Below are positions 44,013-53,826 of a DNA stretch of 64,000 bases, piece after piece. The stretch is from positions 2,382,624 to 2,446,623 of the forward strand of contig NZ_CM001977.1 of NCBI RefSeq assembly GCF_000406165.1, in the 5' to 3' direction. Under the pieces are notes generated by a model. The model was not told where the DNA came from. It searched no databases and saw nothing but the letters and a program-made list of their open reading frames with translations. Positions within the stretch are counted from its first letter, which is position 1. Every line of letters starts with the position of its first letter. The position numbers and the translations under genes are program-made. The stretch is from Dickeya zeae NCPPB 2538 (GTDB lineage Bacteria > Pseudomonadota > Gammaproteobacteria > Enterobacterales > Enterobacteriaceae).

Positions 44013-44514
44013 TCTTATTGTCTCTCTTCACCCTTCCCTGTTAAACCGCTGTCTCTGACCAACTTCAATGTACCAGAGCCACCCCTAAAGAAGACCCCTG
44101 CCTTTTGTAATGTGGTCCTGCTCTGTTCCAACCACGTTTACGGAAACGTTATAAAGATACCGGTTATCAATAACCGGGCCGACGCCGCCGATTCAGACCC
44201 TAAACGCATAAAAGCTGGAGCATTCAACTATTCACATACAAAATATTTCCTCTTCCAAGGATGTTTTCGCAAAAGCGCAGCCGATTGTCAAAGTAAAACA
44301 ATTAAAATCAGAAGAAAGTGCCAGATTCAGCCTCTGCACTCCATTAGTGCAGCGTTTTCATACGTCATCTGCCGCCAAGTAGACGCGTTACCCGCGCCTG
44401 CTGATATTTCGTAACGATTGGACTAATAGCCAACAACATTTCTCCACACTTTTTTTACGCAGGTAATTTCCTTACAATCGGCTACATCGTCCGTTCGAGT
44501 GAAATGAGGAACTC
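44013..44514. other. lrp-trxB divergent intergenic region
   Basis: 502 bp without a convincing gene, containing both promoters and the lrp leader. A perfect 18-bp dyad, CCGGTTAT-CA-ATAACCGG, lies at 44160-44177. Confidence 0.6.
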
Positions 44515-45471
44515 ATGAGCACTGCCAAACATCGTAAACTATTGATTCTGGGTTCAGGCCCGGCAGGCTATACCGCCGCGGTCTATGCTGCGCGGGCAAA
44601 CCTAAGTCCACTGCTGATCACCGGGATGGAAAAAGGCGGTCAGTTGACGACCACCACTGAAGTGGAAAACTGGCCTGGTGACGCGGATGACCTCACCGGT
44701 CCGTTGCTCATGGAGCGCATGCACGCTCATGCAGTCAAGTTCAATACCGAAATCGTGTTTGATCACATCACACGCGTTGATCTACAAACTCGCCCATTCC
44801 GCCTGTTTGGCGACAGCGACGAGTACACCTGTGATGCCTTGATCATCGCTACCGGTGCATCTGCCCGCTATCTGGGGCTGCCGTCTGAAGACGCTTTCAA
44901 AGGCAAAGGGGTCTCTGCCTGTGCTACCTGTGACGGTTTCTTCTATCGCAACCAGAAAGTGGCGGTCGTCGGCGGTGGCAACACCGCCGTCGAAGAAGCG
45001 CTGTACCTGTCCAATATCGCCGCTGAAGTGCATCTGATTCACCGCCGCGACAGTTTCCGTGCAGAAAAAATTCTGATCGACCGTCTGATGGCCAAGGTCA
45101 ACAGCGGCAATATCGTTCTGCACACCAATCGCACGCTGGATGAAGTGCTGGGTGACGAAATGGGCGTAACCGGTGTGCGCCTACGTGAAGCCACTGGCGA
45201 AGCAACCGAACAGCTGGATGTCGCTGGGGTATTTATCGCTATCGGCCACAGCCCGAATACCGCTATTTTTGGCGACCAGTTGGCGTTGGAAAACGGCTAC
45301 ATCAAGGTGCAATCCGGTATTCACGGTAACGCCACACAAACCAGCATTCCCGGTGTCTTCGCCGCTGGTGATGTGATGGACCATATTTATCGCCAGGCCA
45401 TTACCTCTGCCGGTACCGGCTGCATGGCGGCCTTGGATGCTGAACGCTATTTAGACGCGCTCGCCAAGTAA
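44515..45471 (+). CDS. trxB: Thioredoxin reductase
   Basis: 318 residues (E. coli 321). The FAD GxGxxG is in ILGSGPAGYTAAVYAARA, the redox-active CATC is near 136-139 (VSACATCDGFF), the NADPH motif is VVGGGNTAVEEAL, and the C-terminal FAD site is GVFAAGDVMD. It keeps thioredoxin reduced. AUG follows GAGGAACTC. It is upstream of cydDC, which also serve thiol balance. Confidence 0.98.
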   Translation: MSTAKHRKLLILGSGPAGYTAAVYAARANLSPLLITGMEKGGQLTTTTEVENWPGDADDLTGPLLMERMHAHAVKFNTEIVFDHITRVDLQTRPFRLFGDSDEYTCDALIIATGASARYLGLPSEDAFKGKGVSACATCDGFFYRNQKVAVVGGGNTAVEEALYLSNIAAEVHLIHRRDSFRAEKILIDRLMAKVNSGNIVLHTNRTLDEVLGDEMGVTGVRLREATGEATEQLDVAGVFIAIGHSPNTAIFGDQLALENGYIKVQSGIHGNATQTSIPGVFAAGDVMDHIYRQAITSAGTGCMAALDAERYLDALAK

Positions 45472-45498
45472 TCATTACTGGCCTTGCCCGCCTTCCAG

Positions 45499-45527
45499 AC
45501 CCGGTCGTGATCATGACCGGGTTTTTT
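45499..45527 (+). terminator. trxB terminator
   Basis: ACCCGGTC / GACCGGGT 8-bp stem with an 8-nt loop, then a T6 run. Confidence 0.9.
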
Positions 45528-45704
45528 ATTGCCTGCCGCCGAGATAAAAATTGATCGCTCCCCACCCCGGCATCGGCTTTTCATTTGCACAACCCCAACA
45601 CCGAGGTAACATGACGCCACAACAGCCATTACACACATGATTGTGTTAAGTAACGGCTACATAAGCGTTATTTTCATGTAGCAACTGGAACCGATCGGCA
45701 CCTG

Positions 45705-47471
45705 ATGAAAGACACCCGACAACGAGAACTGACCCACTGGCTGAAACAGCAAAGCCGCCTGGCACATCGCTGGCTACGACTGTCTCTCCTGCTGGGCATG
45801 GTAAGCGGCCTGCTGATTATGGCGCAGGCATGGCTATTGGCATCACTGCTGCACGCACTGATTATCGACCATACGCCGCGAAATCACGTAGTGATGACAT
45901 TCCTGCTACTGGCAGCCACTTTCGTATTACGAGCCTTAGTCAGTTGGGTACGTGAGCGTGTTGGTTTTCGCTGCGGACAAACCATTCGCCAACATATCCG
46001 CCAGCAAGTATTGGACCGCCTGCAGCAACTGGGGCCAGCCTGGATTCAAGGTAAACCGGCGGGAAGTTGGGCGACGCTGATTCTGGAGCAGGTCGACGAC
46101 ATGCATGATTACTATGCTCGCTACCTGCCGCAAATGTATCTGGCCGTGATCATCCCGGTACTGATACTGATTGTTGTGTTTCCGGTGAACTGGGCGGCAG
46201 GGTTAATCCTGCTAATAACCGCGCCGTTGATCCCGCTGTTCATGGCGATGGTTGGTATGGGTGCAGCCGACGCTAACCGCCGTAATTTTCAGGCATTGGC
46301 CAGACTGAGCGGTAACTTTCTTGATCGATTACGCGGTCTGGACACGCTGCGCCTGTTCCATCGCGGTGAAGCAGAGGTCGAACAGATTCGTCAGGCATCC
46401 GAGCAATTCCGCAGCCGGACCATGGAAGTATTGCGTATGGCCTTCCTCTCTTCCGGCGTGCTGGAGTTTTTCGCTTCCATCTCCATCGCGGTAGTCGCCG
46501 TCTATTTTGGTTTTTCCTACCTTGGCGAGTTACATTTCGGCAGTTACGGTACCGGAGTCACCTTGTTTGCCGGTTTCCTGGTACTGATTCTGGCACCGGA
46601 ATTCTTTCAACCGTTACGCGACCTTGGCACCTTCTACCATGCCAAAGCGCAGGCGATTGGTGCCGCAGAAGCGTTGCACCGCTTTATGATGGCCGCTAGC
46701 GAAGAAACCGGAAGCGGTACGCACCTTTTTCACAGTGATGCCCCTGTCACGCTCATCGCCGATGAACTCATTATCTTGTCGCCTGAAGGCAAGACGCTGG
46801 CAGGACCGCTGAGCTTCAGGCTGGAAGCCGGTCAACGCGTCGCACTGGTCGGTCCGAGTGGTGCCGGGAAAAGCTCGCTGCTGAATCTGCTGTTAGGTTT
46901 CCTGCCGTATCGCGGCTCAATCACTGTCAACGGTGAAGAATTGCACACCCTATCACCCACGTCATGGCGACAACACCTAAGTTGGGTGGGACAAAATCCG
47001 CATTTGCCCGAATCGACTTTACGACAGAATGTGTTGCTGGGACGACCAGATGCCTCGGAGCAGGCGCTGCAACAGGCGCTTGAGCGCGCTTATGTCCACG
47101 AATTTTTGCCGCAGTTACCGCAAGGCCTGGACACGCCACTGGGCGACGGTGCTGCCCGACTATCGGTCGGTCAGGCACAGCGGGTCGCGCTGGCGCGTGC
47201 GCTGCTTCATCCATGTCGATTGCTGTTGTTGGATGAACCTTCCGCCAGTCTGGATGCACACAGTGAGCAACGGGTGATGAGTGCACTAAACGATGCCTCA
47301 CGTTCGCAGACTACTCTGCTGGTGACACACCAGCTCAGCGAAATTCGCGACTACGATGCCGTCTGGGTCATGGTCGATGGGCAGTTAGTCCAGCAAGGCG
47401 ATTACCTCACACTGAGTCAGGTAGCCGGCCCCTTCGCCACGCTACTGACGCACCGCCGGGGGGAACTGTAA
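45705..47471 (+). CDS. cydD: Heterodimeric ABC exporter of cysteine/glutathione, subunit CydD
   Basis: 588 residues, the same as E. coli CydD. The N-terminal six-helix exporter domain (about 15-320) includes GPAWIQGKPAGSWATL and DDMHDYYARYLPQM. In the ATPase domain Walker A is GPSGAGKSSLL, the signature is LSVGQAQRVALARALL and Walker B is LLLLDEPSASLD. It exports thiols to the periplasm and is needed to assemble cytochrome bd. The next gene, cydC, starts 1 bp after its stop. Confidence 0.96.
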   Translation: MKDTRQRELTHWLKQQSRLAHRWLRLSLLLGMVSGLLIMAQAWLLASLLHALIIDHTPRNHVVMTFLLLAATFVLRALVSWVRERVGFRCGQTIRQHIRQQVLDRLQQLGPAWIQGKPAGSWATLILEQVDDMHDYYARYLPQMYLAVIIPVLILIVVFPVNWAAGLILLITAPLIPLFMAMVGMGAADANRRNFQALARLSGNFLDRLRGLDTLRLFHRGEAEVEQIRQASEQFRSRTMEVLRMAFLSSGVLEFFASISIAVVAVYFGFSYLGELHFGSYGTGVTLFAGFLVLILAPEFFQPLRDLGTFYHAKAQAIGAAEALHRFMMAASEETGSGTHLFHSDAPVTLIADELIILSPEGKTLAGPLSFRLEAGQRVALVGPSGAGKSSLLNLLLGFLPYRGSITVNGEELHTLSPTSWRQHLSWVGQNPHLPESTLRQNVLLGRPDASEQALQQALERAYVHEFLPQLPQGLDTPLGDGAARLSVGQAQRVALARALLHPCRLLLLDEPSASLDAHSEQRVMSALNDASRSQTTLLVTHQLSEIRDYDAVWVMVDGQLVQQGDYLTLSQVAGPFATLLTHRRGEL

Positions 47472-47472
47472 G

Positions 47473-49212
47473 ATGGAAAAAATTCGCGTAATGCAGGTAC
47501 TTAAACCCTTTTTGGCGTTGTATCGCCGCCACTTTTTTCGGCTCGGACTGGGCATCATTCTGGCGATTCTTACATTGCTGGCCAGTATCGGTCTGTTAAC
47601 ACTGTCAGGTTGGTTTCTGGCCGCGTCAGCGCTGGCTGGACTGGCCGGATTAGCCACGTTCAACTATATGCTGCCCGCTGCGGGTGTGCGGGGCGCGGCT
47701 ATCCTGCGTACCGTCAGCCGTTACTTTGAGCGGCTGGTAAGCCACGACGCGACTTTCCGCGTCTTGCTGCATCTTAGGGTGTTCACCTTTAGCCGTATTC
47801 TGCCGTTGTCACCTGGTGGGTTGGTTCGTTTTCGCCAGGCAGAACTGCTCAACCGGCTGGTCGCAGACGTAGATACACTGGATCACCTCTACCTGCGCGT
47901 CATTTCACCGCTGATCAGCGCACTGGTGGTAATTGTGGCGCTGGCCTATGGGCTTAGCTTTCTGGATACTTCGCTGGCGTTAACGCTGGCAGCCATCATG
48001 ATGGCGTTGCTGGTGGTGCTACCGTTGGTTTTTTATCGTGCCGGGCAACCTATCGGCACTGATCTGACCGTGTTGCGTGCGCATTACCGGGTACAACTAA
48101 CGACCTGGATTCAGGGGCAGGCGGAGCTGGCTGTCTTCGGCGCATTGACACTTTTTCGTCAGCAGTTGGAAATGCTGGAACAGCGCTGGTTTGAACGACA
48201 GCGCCAACAAGCCGGACTCAGTGCACTGTCGCAAGCTGTCCTGATTGCGGCCAGCGGCCTGACCGCCACCCTGCTGTTATGGCTGGCTGCTGGTGGCGTA
48301 GGTGGTTATAGTCAGCCAGGAGCGCTCATTGCGCTATTTGTGTTTACCGCCCTTGCCGCATTCGAAACACTCGCCCCTGTGGCGGGTGCATTTCAACACA
48401 TCGGCCATGTGGTGGCCTCCGCCACACGGGTTAACCAATTACTGACATTACGCCCATCGGTCACTTTCCCCACCCAGGGGCCTGAACAGGTAAAACAGGT
48501 TCAGCTTACGGTGGATAACGTGAGTTTTACCTACCCGGAACAAAACCAACCGGCGCTGAGCGGCGTGTCGCTCACGCTGACACCGGGCGAGCATGTCGTT
48601 CTGCTTGGTCGCACAGGCTGTGGTAAGTCGACCTTGTTGCAGTTACTGACCCGGGCCTGGAATTGCAGCACTGGCGAAATTCGCCTGAATGACACGCCGC
48701 TTGCGGCATGGCCGGAATCGACATTGCGTGATGCCATGAGCGTAGTGCCACAACGGGTGCATATTTTCAGTGCGACATTGCGGGAAAACCTGCGTCTGGC
48801 GGCACCGTCTGCCAGCGACGAGCAGCTCAGCACCGTGCTCACTCAGGTTGGGCTGGAAAAATTGCTGGATGACCAGGGGCTGAACGCCTGGCTGGGCGAA
48901 GGGGGACGCCAGCTCTCCGGCGGCGAACAACGCCGTATTGGCGTGGCACGAGCCCTACTCCACCCGGCCCCGTTAGTGTTACTGGATGAACCTACCGAAG
49001 GGCTCGATGCCGATACCGAACAGCGTATACTGCAATTGTTGCGGCAACACTGTCTTGGTAAGACCCTGATCGTCATTACCCACCGTCTTAACGGATTGGA
49101 AAGCATGGACAGGTTGTTCGTGATGGATGGTGGAAAACTGCTAGAACAGGGGTCACATCACAGCCTGATGGCGCTGCAGGGGCGCTACTGGCAATTTCAT
49201 CAACACCTGTAG
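47473..49212 (+). CDS. cydC: Heterodimeric ABC exporter of cysteine/glutathione, subunit CydC
   Basis: 579 residues (E. coli 573; the start may lie at the ATG nine codons in, MQVLKPFLALY). The transmembrane domain has TLSGWFLAASALAGLAG and RYFERLVSHDATFRVL. The ATPase has GRTGCGKSTLLQ, LSGGEQRRIGVARALL and LVLLDEPTEGLD. It forms one transporter with CydD and is translationally coupled to it. Confidence 0.95.
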   Translation: MEKIRVMQVLKPFLALYRRHFFRLGLGIILAILTLLASIGLLTLSGWFLAASALAGLAGLATFNYMLPAAGVRGAAILRTVSRYFERLVSHDATFRVLLHLRVFTFSRILPLSPGGLVRFRQAELLNRLVADVDTLDHLYLRVISPLISALVVIVALAYGLSFLDTSLALTLAAIMMALLVVLPLVFYRAGQPIGTDLTVLRAHYRVQLTTWIQGQAELAVFGALTLFRQQLEMLEQRWFERQRQQAGLSALSQAVLIAASGLTATLLLWLAAGGVGGYSQPGALIALFVFTALAAFETLAPVAGAFQHIGHVVASATRVNQLLTLRPSVTFPTQGPEQVKQVQLTVDNVSFTYPEQNQPALSGVSLTLTPGEHVVLLGRTGCGKSTLLQLLTRAWNCSTGEIRLNDTPLAAWPESTLRDAMSVVPQRVHIFSATLRENLRLAAPSASDEQLSTVLTQVGLEKLLDDQGLNAWLGEGGRQLSGGEQRRIGVARALLHPAPLVLLDEPTEGLDADTEQRILQLLRQHCLGKTLIVITHRLNGLESMDRLFVMDGGKLLEQGSHHSLMALQGRYWQFHQHL

Positions 49213-49224
49213 GCTGAGGTGAGC

Positions 49225-49953
49225 ATGCTACTGTGTGAACTCTCCCCGTTCTCACTGCAGTTTCCCGATCCACAAACGGCACTGCGCGACCCTAATGGTC
49301 TGCTGGCTTACGGCGGCGACTTGTCGCCAGAACGGGTCTTAAGTGCCTATCGGCAAGGCATTTTCCCGTGGTTTTCTCAGGACGACCCCATTCTATGGTG
49401 GTGCCCTGACCCACGGGCGGTGTTGTTTCCGGCGCAATTTCACCTTAGCCGCAGCATGCGGAAATTCATGCGCCGCGCCGATTATCGTGTCACGCTCAAT
49501 CAGGCGTTTGAGGCCGTGATCTCTGCGTGTGCCAGTGAACGCGAAGAAGGTACCTGGATTGGTGAAGAGATTATTCGTACCTATTGCCAGTTGCATTCGG
49601 CAGGTGTGGCCCATTCGGTTGAGGTCTGGCACGGTGAACACCTGGTCGGTGGGTTATACGGCATCGCTCAGGGTGCGCTGTTTTGCGGCGAATCCATGTT
49701 CAGCCGGGCGGACAATGCCTCCAAATACGCTCTGACGACGTTTCTGCAGCACTTTGTGCATCACGGCGGCCAATTGATTGACTGTCAGGTACTTAACGAC
49801 CACACAGCCTCTCTGGGAGCGACAGATATCCCCAGACGCGAGTTTCTGCACTGGCTGCAGCAGTTGCAACATAAGGTCTTACTCGACGGATGCTGGCACC
49901 CGCAGTCACTGCCTTCTCCCCTTGTCGGGACGACATCCGCGGGCGATAAATGA
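49225..49953 (+). CDS. aat: Leucyl/phenylalanyl-tRNA-protein transferase
   Basis: 242 residues from the ATG at 49225, which has GAGG 5 nt upstream; an in-frame GTG at 49219 overlaps that site. Family motifs are PNGLLAYGGDLSPERVLSAYRQGIFPWF, WWCPDPRAVLFP, GTWIGEEI and LIDCQVLNDHTASLGA. It adds Leu or Phe to N-terminal Lys/Arg, creating N-degrons for ClpS-ClpAP, which are encoded just downstream on the other strand. Confidence 0.95.
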   Translation: MLLCELSPFSLQFPDPQTALRDPNGLLAYGGDLSPERVLSAYRQGIFPWFSQDDPILWWCPDPRAVLFPAQFHLSRSMRKFMRRADYRVTLNQAFEAVISACASEREEGTWIGEEIIRTYCQLHSAGVAHSVEVWHGEHLVGGLYGIAQGALFCGESMFSRADNASKYALTTFLQHFVHHGGQLIDCQVLNDHTASLGATDIPRREFLHWLQQLQHKVLLDGCWHPQSLPSPLVGTTSAGDK

Positions 49954-50044
49954 ACGGTGGCTGCTCACGCGCCTTTACATAATGAGGGTTTTTCGGCATT
50001 ATCTTGCCGGTTAAAAACTAAGGTAATTACACCTAGAGGACTCG

Positions 50045-50263
50045 ATGGCCAAAGAAGACAATATTGAAATGCAAGGCACCGTGCTGGATACGCTGCCCAA
50101 CACCATGTTCCGCGTTGAGCTGGAAAACGGGCACGTGGTTACCGCTCATATCTCCGGTAAAATGCGTAAAAACTATATCCGCATCCTGACGGGTGACAAA
50201 GTGACTGTGGAACTGACCCCGTACGACCTGAGCAAAGGCCGCATTGTCTTCCGTAGCCGTTAA
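50045..50263 (+). CDS. infA: Translation initiation factor IF-1
   Basis: 72 residues, MAKEDNIEMQGTVLDTLPNTMFRVEL..., a single OB fold. It is essentially the E. coli sequence. It blocks the A site of the 30S subunit during initiation. AGAGGA precedes the ATG. The E. coli downstream tRNA gene serW is not visible here. Confidence 0.98.
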   Translation: MAKEDNIEMQGTVLDTLPNTMFRVELENGHVVTAHISGKMRKNYIRILTGDKVTVELTPYDLSKGRIVFRSR

Positions 50264-50425
50264 CAACCGCACTATCGTCTGAAGCGATAGGCCGGTATGT
50301 TTACCTTTCAGCCCTTGCCTCTGGCGAGGGCGTTTGCATTTTAAGGCGGCACGTTACTTACCCACCTATTAATTCAAACGACTCGGGTGCCCGTGGGCAC
50401 ACAAAGACGGTCATACCGTCATGAA

Positions 50426-50456
50426 AAAGGGCATCTGTCGATGCCCTTTCTATTTT
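50426..50456 (+). terminator. Terminator in the infA-clpA gap
   Basis: Perfect 10-bp stem AAAGGGCATC-TGTC-GATGCCCTTT, then CTATTTT. It may serve infA or, in the other direction, clpA read-through. Confidence 0.75.
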
Positions 50457-50541
50457 CATTCGAGGTGTTGTATATCGGTGTGAAACCTATTTGGTTTGAG
50501 GAGTGTGCTTACCTCAGTGCCACACACTCCGTTAAACCCAC

Positions 50542-52818
50542 TCAGTGAACCACACCTTCCGCCTTGTTTTTCTGGGCGCTCAGGAAACGGTAAGTCAGTT
50601 GCTGGGCAGCGTTATCCAGTTCCACCTTCACAGAGCCGCCGTCCACCAGCGAGCCGAACAGTAACTCATTCGCCAACGGTTTCTTGAGGTTTTCCTGAAT
50701 GACTCGCGCCATCGGCCGGGCACCCATCGCTTTGTCGTAGCCTTTTTCTGCCAGCCAGTTGCGTGCTTCCTCGCTGACTTCCAACGACACGCCTTTGGCA
50801 TCCAGTTGCGCCTGCAGTTCGACGATGAATTTGTCGACAACCTGCTGGATCACCTCTGCCGACAAATGGTTGAACCAGATGATGCCATCGAGACGGTTGC
50901 GGAATTCCGGCGTAAAGACCTTCTTGATCTCTTCCATCGCATCGCTGCTGTTATCCTGCTGGATGAGGCCAATCGACTTACGTTGGGTTTCACGCACCCC
51001 GGCGTTAGTGGTCATCACAACGATCACATTACGGAAATCCGCTTTGCGACCATTGTTATCCGTCAGCGTCCCGTTATCCATCACCTGCAACAGCAGGTTG
51101 AATACATCCGGGTGTGCCTTCTCGATTTCATCAAGCAACAATACCGAATGCGGGTGTTTGATGACCGCATCGGTCAGCAAACCGCCCTGATCGTAACCGA
51201 CATAACCCGGAGGGGCACCAATCAAACGACTGACCGTATGGCGTTCCATGTACTCTGACATATCGAAGCGTAACAACTCGATATCCAGCGCTTTCGCCAG
51301 TTGCACCGTGACTTCGGTTTTCCCCACCCCCGTAGGCCCGGCGAACAGGAATGACCCGACAGGCTTACGCTCATGGCCCAGCCCTGCACGGCTCATCTTG
51401 ATGGCTTCGGTCAGCGCTTCGATAGCTTTATCCTGTCCAAAGACCAGCATTTTCAGACGGTCACTCAGACTACGCAGCACATCACGATCACTGGCGGAGA
51501 CAGTTTTCTCCGGAATACGCGCGATACGGGCAACCACCGATTCAATATCCGCCACATTGACAGTTTTCTTGCGTTTGCTGGCTGGCAACAGACGGCAGCG
51601 CGCACCCGCTTCATCGATAACGTCGATGGCCTTATCCGGCAAATGACGATCGTTGATGTATTTCACCGCCAGTTCTACTGCGGCGCGAATCGCTTTAGCG
51701 GTATACCGCACATCATGGTGCGCTTCGTATTTCGTCTTCAGACCGTTAATGATCTGTACCGTTTCTTCCACACTCGGCTCAGTGATATCGATCTTCTGGA
51801 AGCGGCGGGCCAGCGCACGATCCTTTTCAAAGATATTGCTGAATTCCTGATAAGTGGTGGAACCTACCACGCGAATCTTGCCGCTAGACAGCAACGGTTT
51901 AATCAAATTAGCCGCATCCACCTGACCACCGGACGCCGCACCGGCCCCGATAATGGTATGGATTTCATCGATAAACAGGATGCTGCTCTGATCCTGCTCC
52001 AGTTGTTTGAGCAGCGATTTAAAGCGCTTCTCAAAGTCACCACGGTATTTGGTACCGGCCAGTAAGGAGCCGATATCCAGCGAGTAGATCGTGCAGCCAG
52101 CCATGACTTCCGGTACGTCGCCCTGCACAATGCGCCAGGCCAGCCCCTCAGCAATAGCGGTTTTCCCCACACCGGATTCGCCGACCAACAAGGGGTTGTT
52201 TTTACGACGGCGGCACAATACCTGAATGGTGCGCTCCAACTCGCTGTCACGGCCAATCAACGGGTCGATGCCACCCACTCGGGCAAGCTGGTTGAGATTT
52301 GTAGTGAAGTTTTCCATACGCTCCTCCCCGCCAGCCTGTTCTTCGTTAACCGGATTCTCCGGATTTGCAGCCGGGCCGGACTCTTCTTTGCGCGTACCAT
52401 GGGAAATGAAATTCACTACATCCAACCGGCTGACGTCGTGTTTACGCAGCAGATAGGCGGCCTGTGACTCCTGCTCACTGAAGATGGCGACCAGAACGTT
52501 GGCACCCGACACCTCACTGCGCCCCGACGATTGCACGTGGAACACCGCGCGTTGCAACACGCGCTGAAAGCTCAGTGTGGGTTGTGTATCACGCTCTTCA
52601 TCGTTTTGTGGCAGCGTAGGCGTGGTTTGTTCGATAAAGGTTTCCAGTTCCTGACGCAGAACCGTCAGATCGACAGTACAGGCCTCCAGGGCCTCTCGTG
52701 CGGAGGGGTTACTGAGCAACGCCAGCAACAGATGCTCCACGGTCATAAACTCATGCCGGTGCTCGCGCGCTCTGGCGAAAGCCATGTTGAGACTGAGTTC
52801 CAGTTCTTGATTGAGCAT
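50542..52818 (-). CDS. clpA: ClpAP protease ATPase subunit ClpA
   Basis: 758 residues, the same as E. coli ClpA. The N-domain (1-142, MLNQELELSLNMAFARAREHRHEF) binds ClpS. AAA1 has GESGVGKTAIAEG and FIDEIHTIIGAG; AAA2 has GPTGVGKTEVTVQLA and LLLDEIEKAHPDVFN. The loop IGLIQQD is of the IGL type that docks on ClpP. The start at 52818 is used rather than 52833. It forms a unit with clpS, 30 bp upstream. Confidence 0.97.
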   Translation of the reverse strand: MLNQELELSLNMAFARAREHRHEFMTVEHLLLALLSNPSAREALEACTVDLTVLRQELETFIEQTTPTLPQNDEERDTQPTLSFQRVLQRAVFHVQSSGRSEVSGANVLVAIFSEQESQAAYLLRKHDVSRLDVVNFISHGTRKEESGPAANPENPVNEEQAGGEERMENFTTNLNQLARVGGIDPLIGRDSELERTIQVLCRRRKNNPLLVGESGVGKTAIAEGLAWRIVQGDVPEVMAGCTIYSLDIGSLLAGTKYRGDFEKRFKSLLKQLEQDQSSILFIDEIHTIIGAGAASGGQVDAANLIKPLLSSGKIRVVGSTTYQEFSNIFEKDRALARRFQKIDITEPSVEETVQIINGLKTKYEAHHDVRYTAKAIRAAVELAVKYINDRHLPDKAIDVIDEAGARCRLLPASKRKKTVNVADIESVVARIARIPEKTVSASDRDVLRSLSDRLKMLVFGQDKAIEALTEAIKMSRAGLGHERKPVGSFLFAGPTGVGKTEVTVQLAKALDIELLRFDMSEYMERHTVSRLIGAPPGYVGYDQGGLLTDAVIKHPHSVLLLDEIEKAHPDVFNLLLQVMDNGTLTDNNGRKADFRNVIVVMTTNAGVRETQRKSIGLIQQDNSSDAMEEIKKVFTPEFRNRLDGIIWFNHLSAEVIQQVVDKFIVELQAQLDAKGVSLEVSEEARNWLAEKGYDKAMGARPMARVIQENLKKPLANELLFGSLVDGGSVKVELDNAAQQLTYRFLSAQKNKAEGVVH

Positions 52819-52848
52819 AGGCACCTCCCCCAATAAATTGCCCTCTAT

Positions 52849-53169
52849 TCAGGCCTTTTCCAGCGTACAGAGCAACGGATGCTCGTTCTCCCTGGCATAG
52901 CGGTTCACTTGCGCCACTTTGGTTTCAGCCACTTCGGCGCTATATACACCGCAGATGGCCTTGCCCTGATAGTGAACCGTAAGCATCAGTTGCGTTGCAC
53001 GTTCAATATCATAAGAAAAGAACTTTTGCAGAACGTCAATAACAAATTCCATCGGCGTGTAATCGTCATTGTTAAGTATCACTTTATACATCGATGGCGG
53101 TTGCAAGGCTTCAGTATAATGCTCTTTAGTCAAGTCGTCGGTCTGTGGCCCAGTGCTATGATTTCCCAT
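52849..53169 (-). CDS. clpS: ClpA adaptor ClpS (N-recognin)
   Basis: 106 residues, the same as E. coli. The flexible N-terminal extension is followed by PPSMYKVILNNDDYTPMEFV, with N-degron pocket residues Asn/Asp in NNDDYTPM and the His of TVHYQGKA. It delivers substrates with N-terminal Leu, Phe, Tyr or Trp to ClpAP. Confidence 0.97.
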   Translation of the reverse strand: MGNHSTGPQTDDLTKEHYTEALQPPSMYKVILNNDDYTPMEFVIDVLQKFFSYDIERATQLMLTVHYQGKAICGVYSAEVAETKVAQVNRYARENEHPLLCTLEKA

Positions 53170-53490
53170 CTTCTACCCAAAATCAGTTCTGATACTTAAT
53201 CGCTGTCTGTCATTACAGCAGCATACCTGATTTTTATTGTATCACCGCCCGCTCAAAATCGCTCTGGCCCCACAAACTCCCTTCCTGATATTAACGGCAA
53301 TAAAACCTGTCGATAGCGTTACCTGCATCAAATTTTCACAAACCTGCTGCAACGTGTCCGAACCGGGCGCTTGACGGCAAAGGTGATTTCAATAGAGTGT
53401 AGAGTTGGATTGATGATGTTTTAATCAATTCGGTTTGCCTTAACCCAATAAACTCACCTTAGAGAACACTCTAGCGAAGGATGAAGATGC
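53170..53490. other. clpS-cspD divergent intergenic region
   Basis: 321 bp without a gene, holding the divergent promoters of clpS-clpA and cspD. No specific operator was identified. Confidence 0.5.
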
Positions 53491-53712
53491 ATGGAGACAG
53501 GTACTGTTAAATGGTTCAATAACGCCAAAGGCTTTGGCTTTATTTGCCCCGAAAGCGGTGGTGAAGATATTTTCGCCCACTATTCAACCATTCAGATGGA
53601 CGGCTACAGGACGCTAAAAGCAGGTCAGGTCGTGCAATTTACCGTGCACCAGGGACCGAAAGGAAATCACGCCAGTCTGATCGTACCGATCGCCGGTGAA
53701 ACGGTCGCCTGA
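53491..53712 (+). CDS. cspD: Cold-shock-like protein CspD
   Basis: 73 residues. RNP1 is KGFGFICPE and RNP2 is DIFAHYS; the rest follows E. coli CspD (METGTVKWFNNAKGFGFI). In E. coli it binds single-stranded DNA, inhibits replication in stationary phase and is degraded by Lon. It is divergent from clpS as in E. coli. Confidence 0.96.
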   Translation: METGTVKWFNNAKGFGFICPESGGEDIFAHYSTIQMDGYRTLKAGQVVQFTVHQGPKGNHASLIVPIAGETVA

Positions 53713-53775
53713 ATGCTCACCTTACGCTTTCCGGTCTTTCTCCTTTAATTCCTGAGACCAGGTCAAACGACTCCC

Positions 53776-53807
53776 ATACCGGCCGCCCTCGGGTGGCCGG
53801 TATTCTT
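53776..53807 (+). terminator. cspD terminator
   Basis: ATACCGGCC / GGCCGGTAT perfect 9-bp arms with inner GCCC/GGGT pairing, then TCTT. Confidence 0.65.
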
Positions 53808-53826
53808 AGCCTACTACGCCAGGCTC

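Noticed and set aside
43512..44414. Plus-strand 300-codon frame across lrp and its upstream region
   Set aside because: It is mainly antisense of lrp, which is nearly identical to E. coli Lrp.
50387..50400. GTGCCC-GT-GGGCAC palindrome as a tRNA or terminator remnant
   Set aside because: Short, no T-run, and no cloverleaf can be drawn around it.
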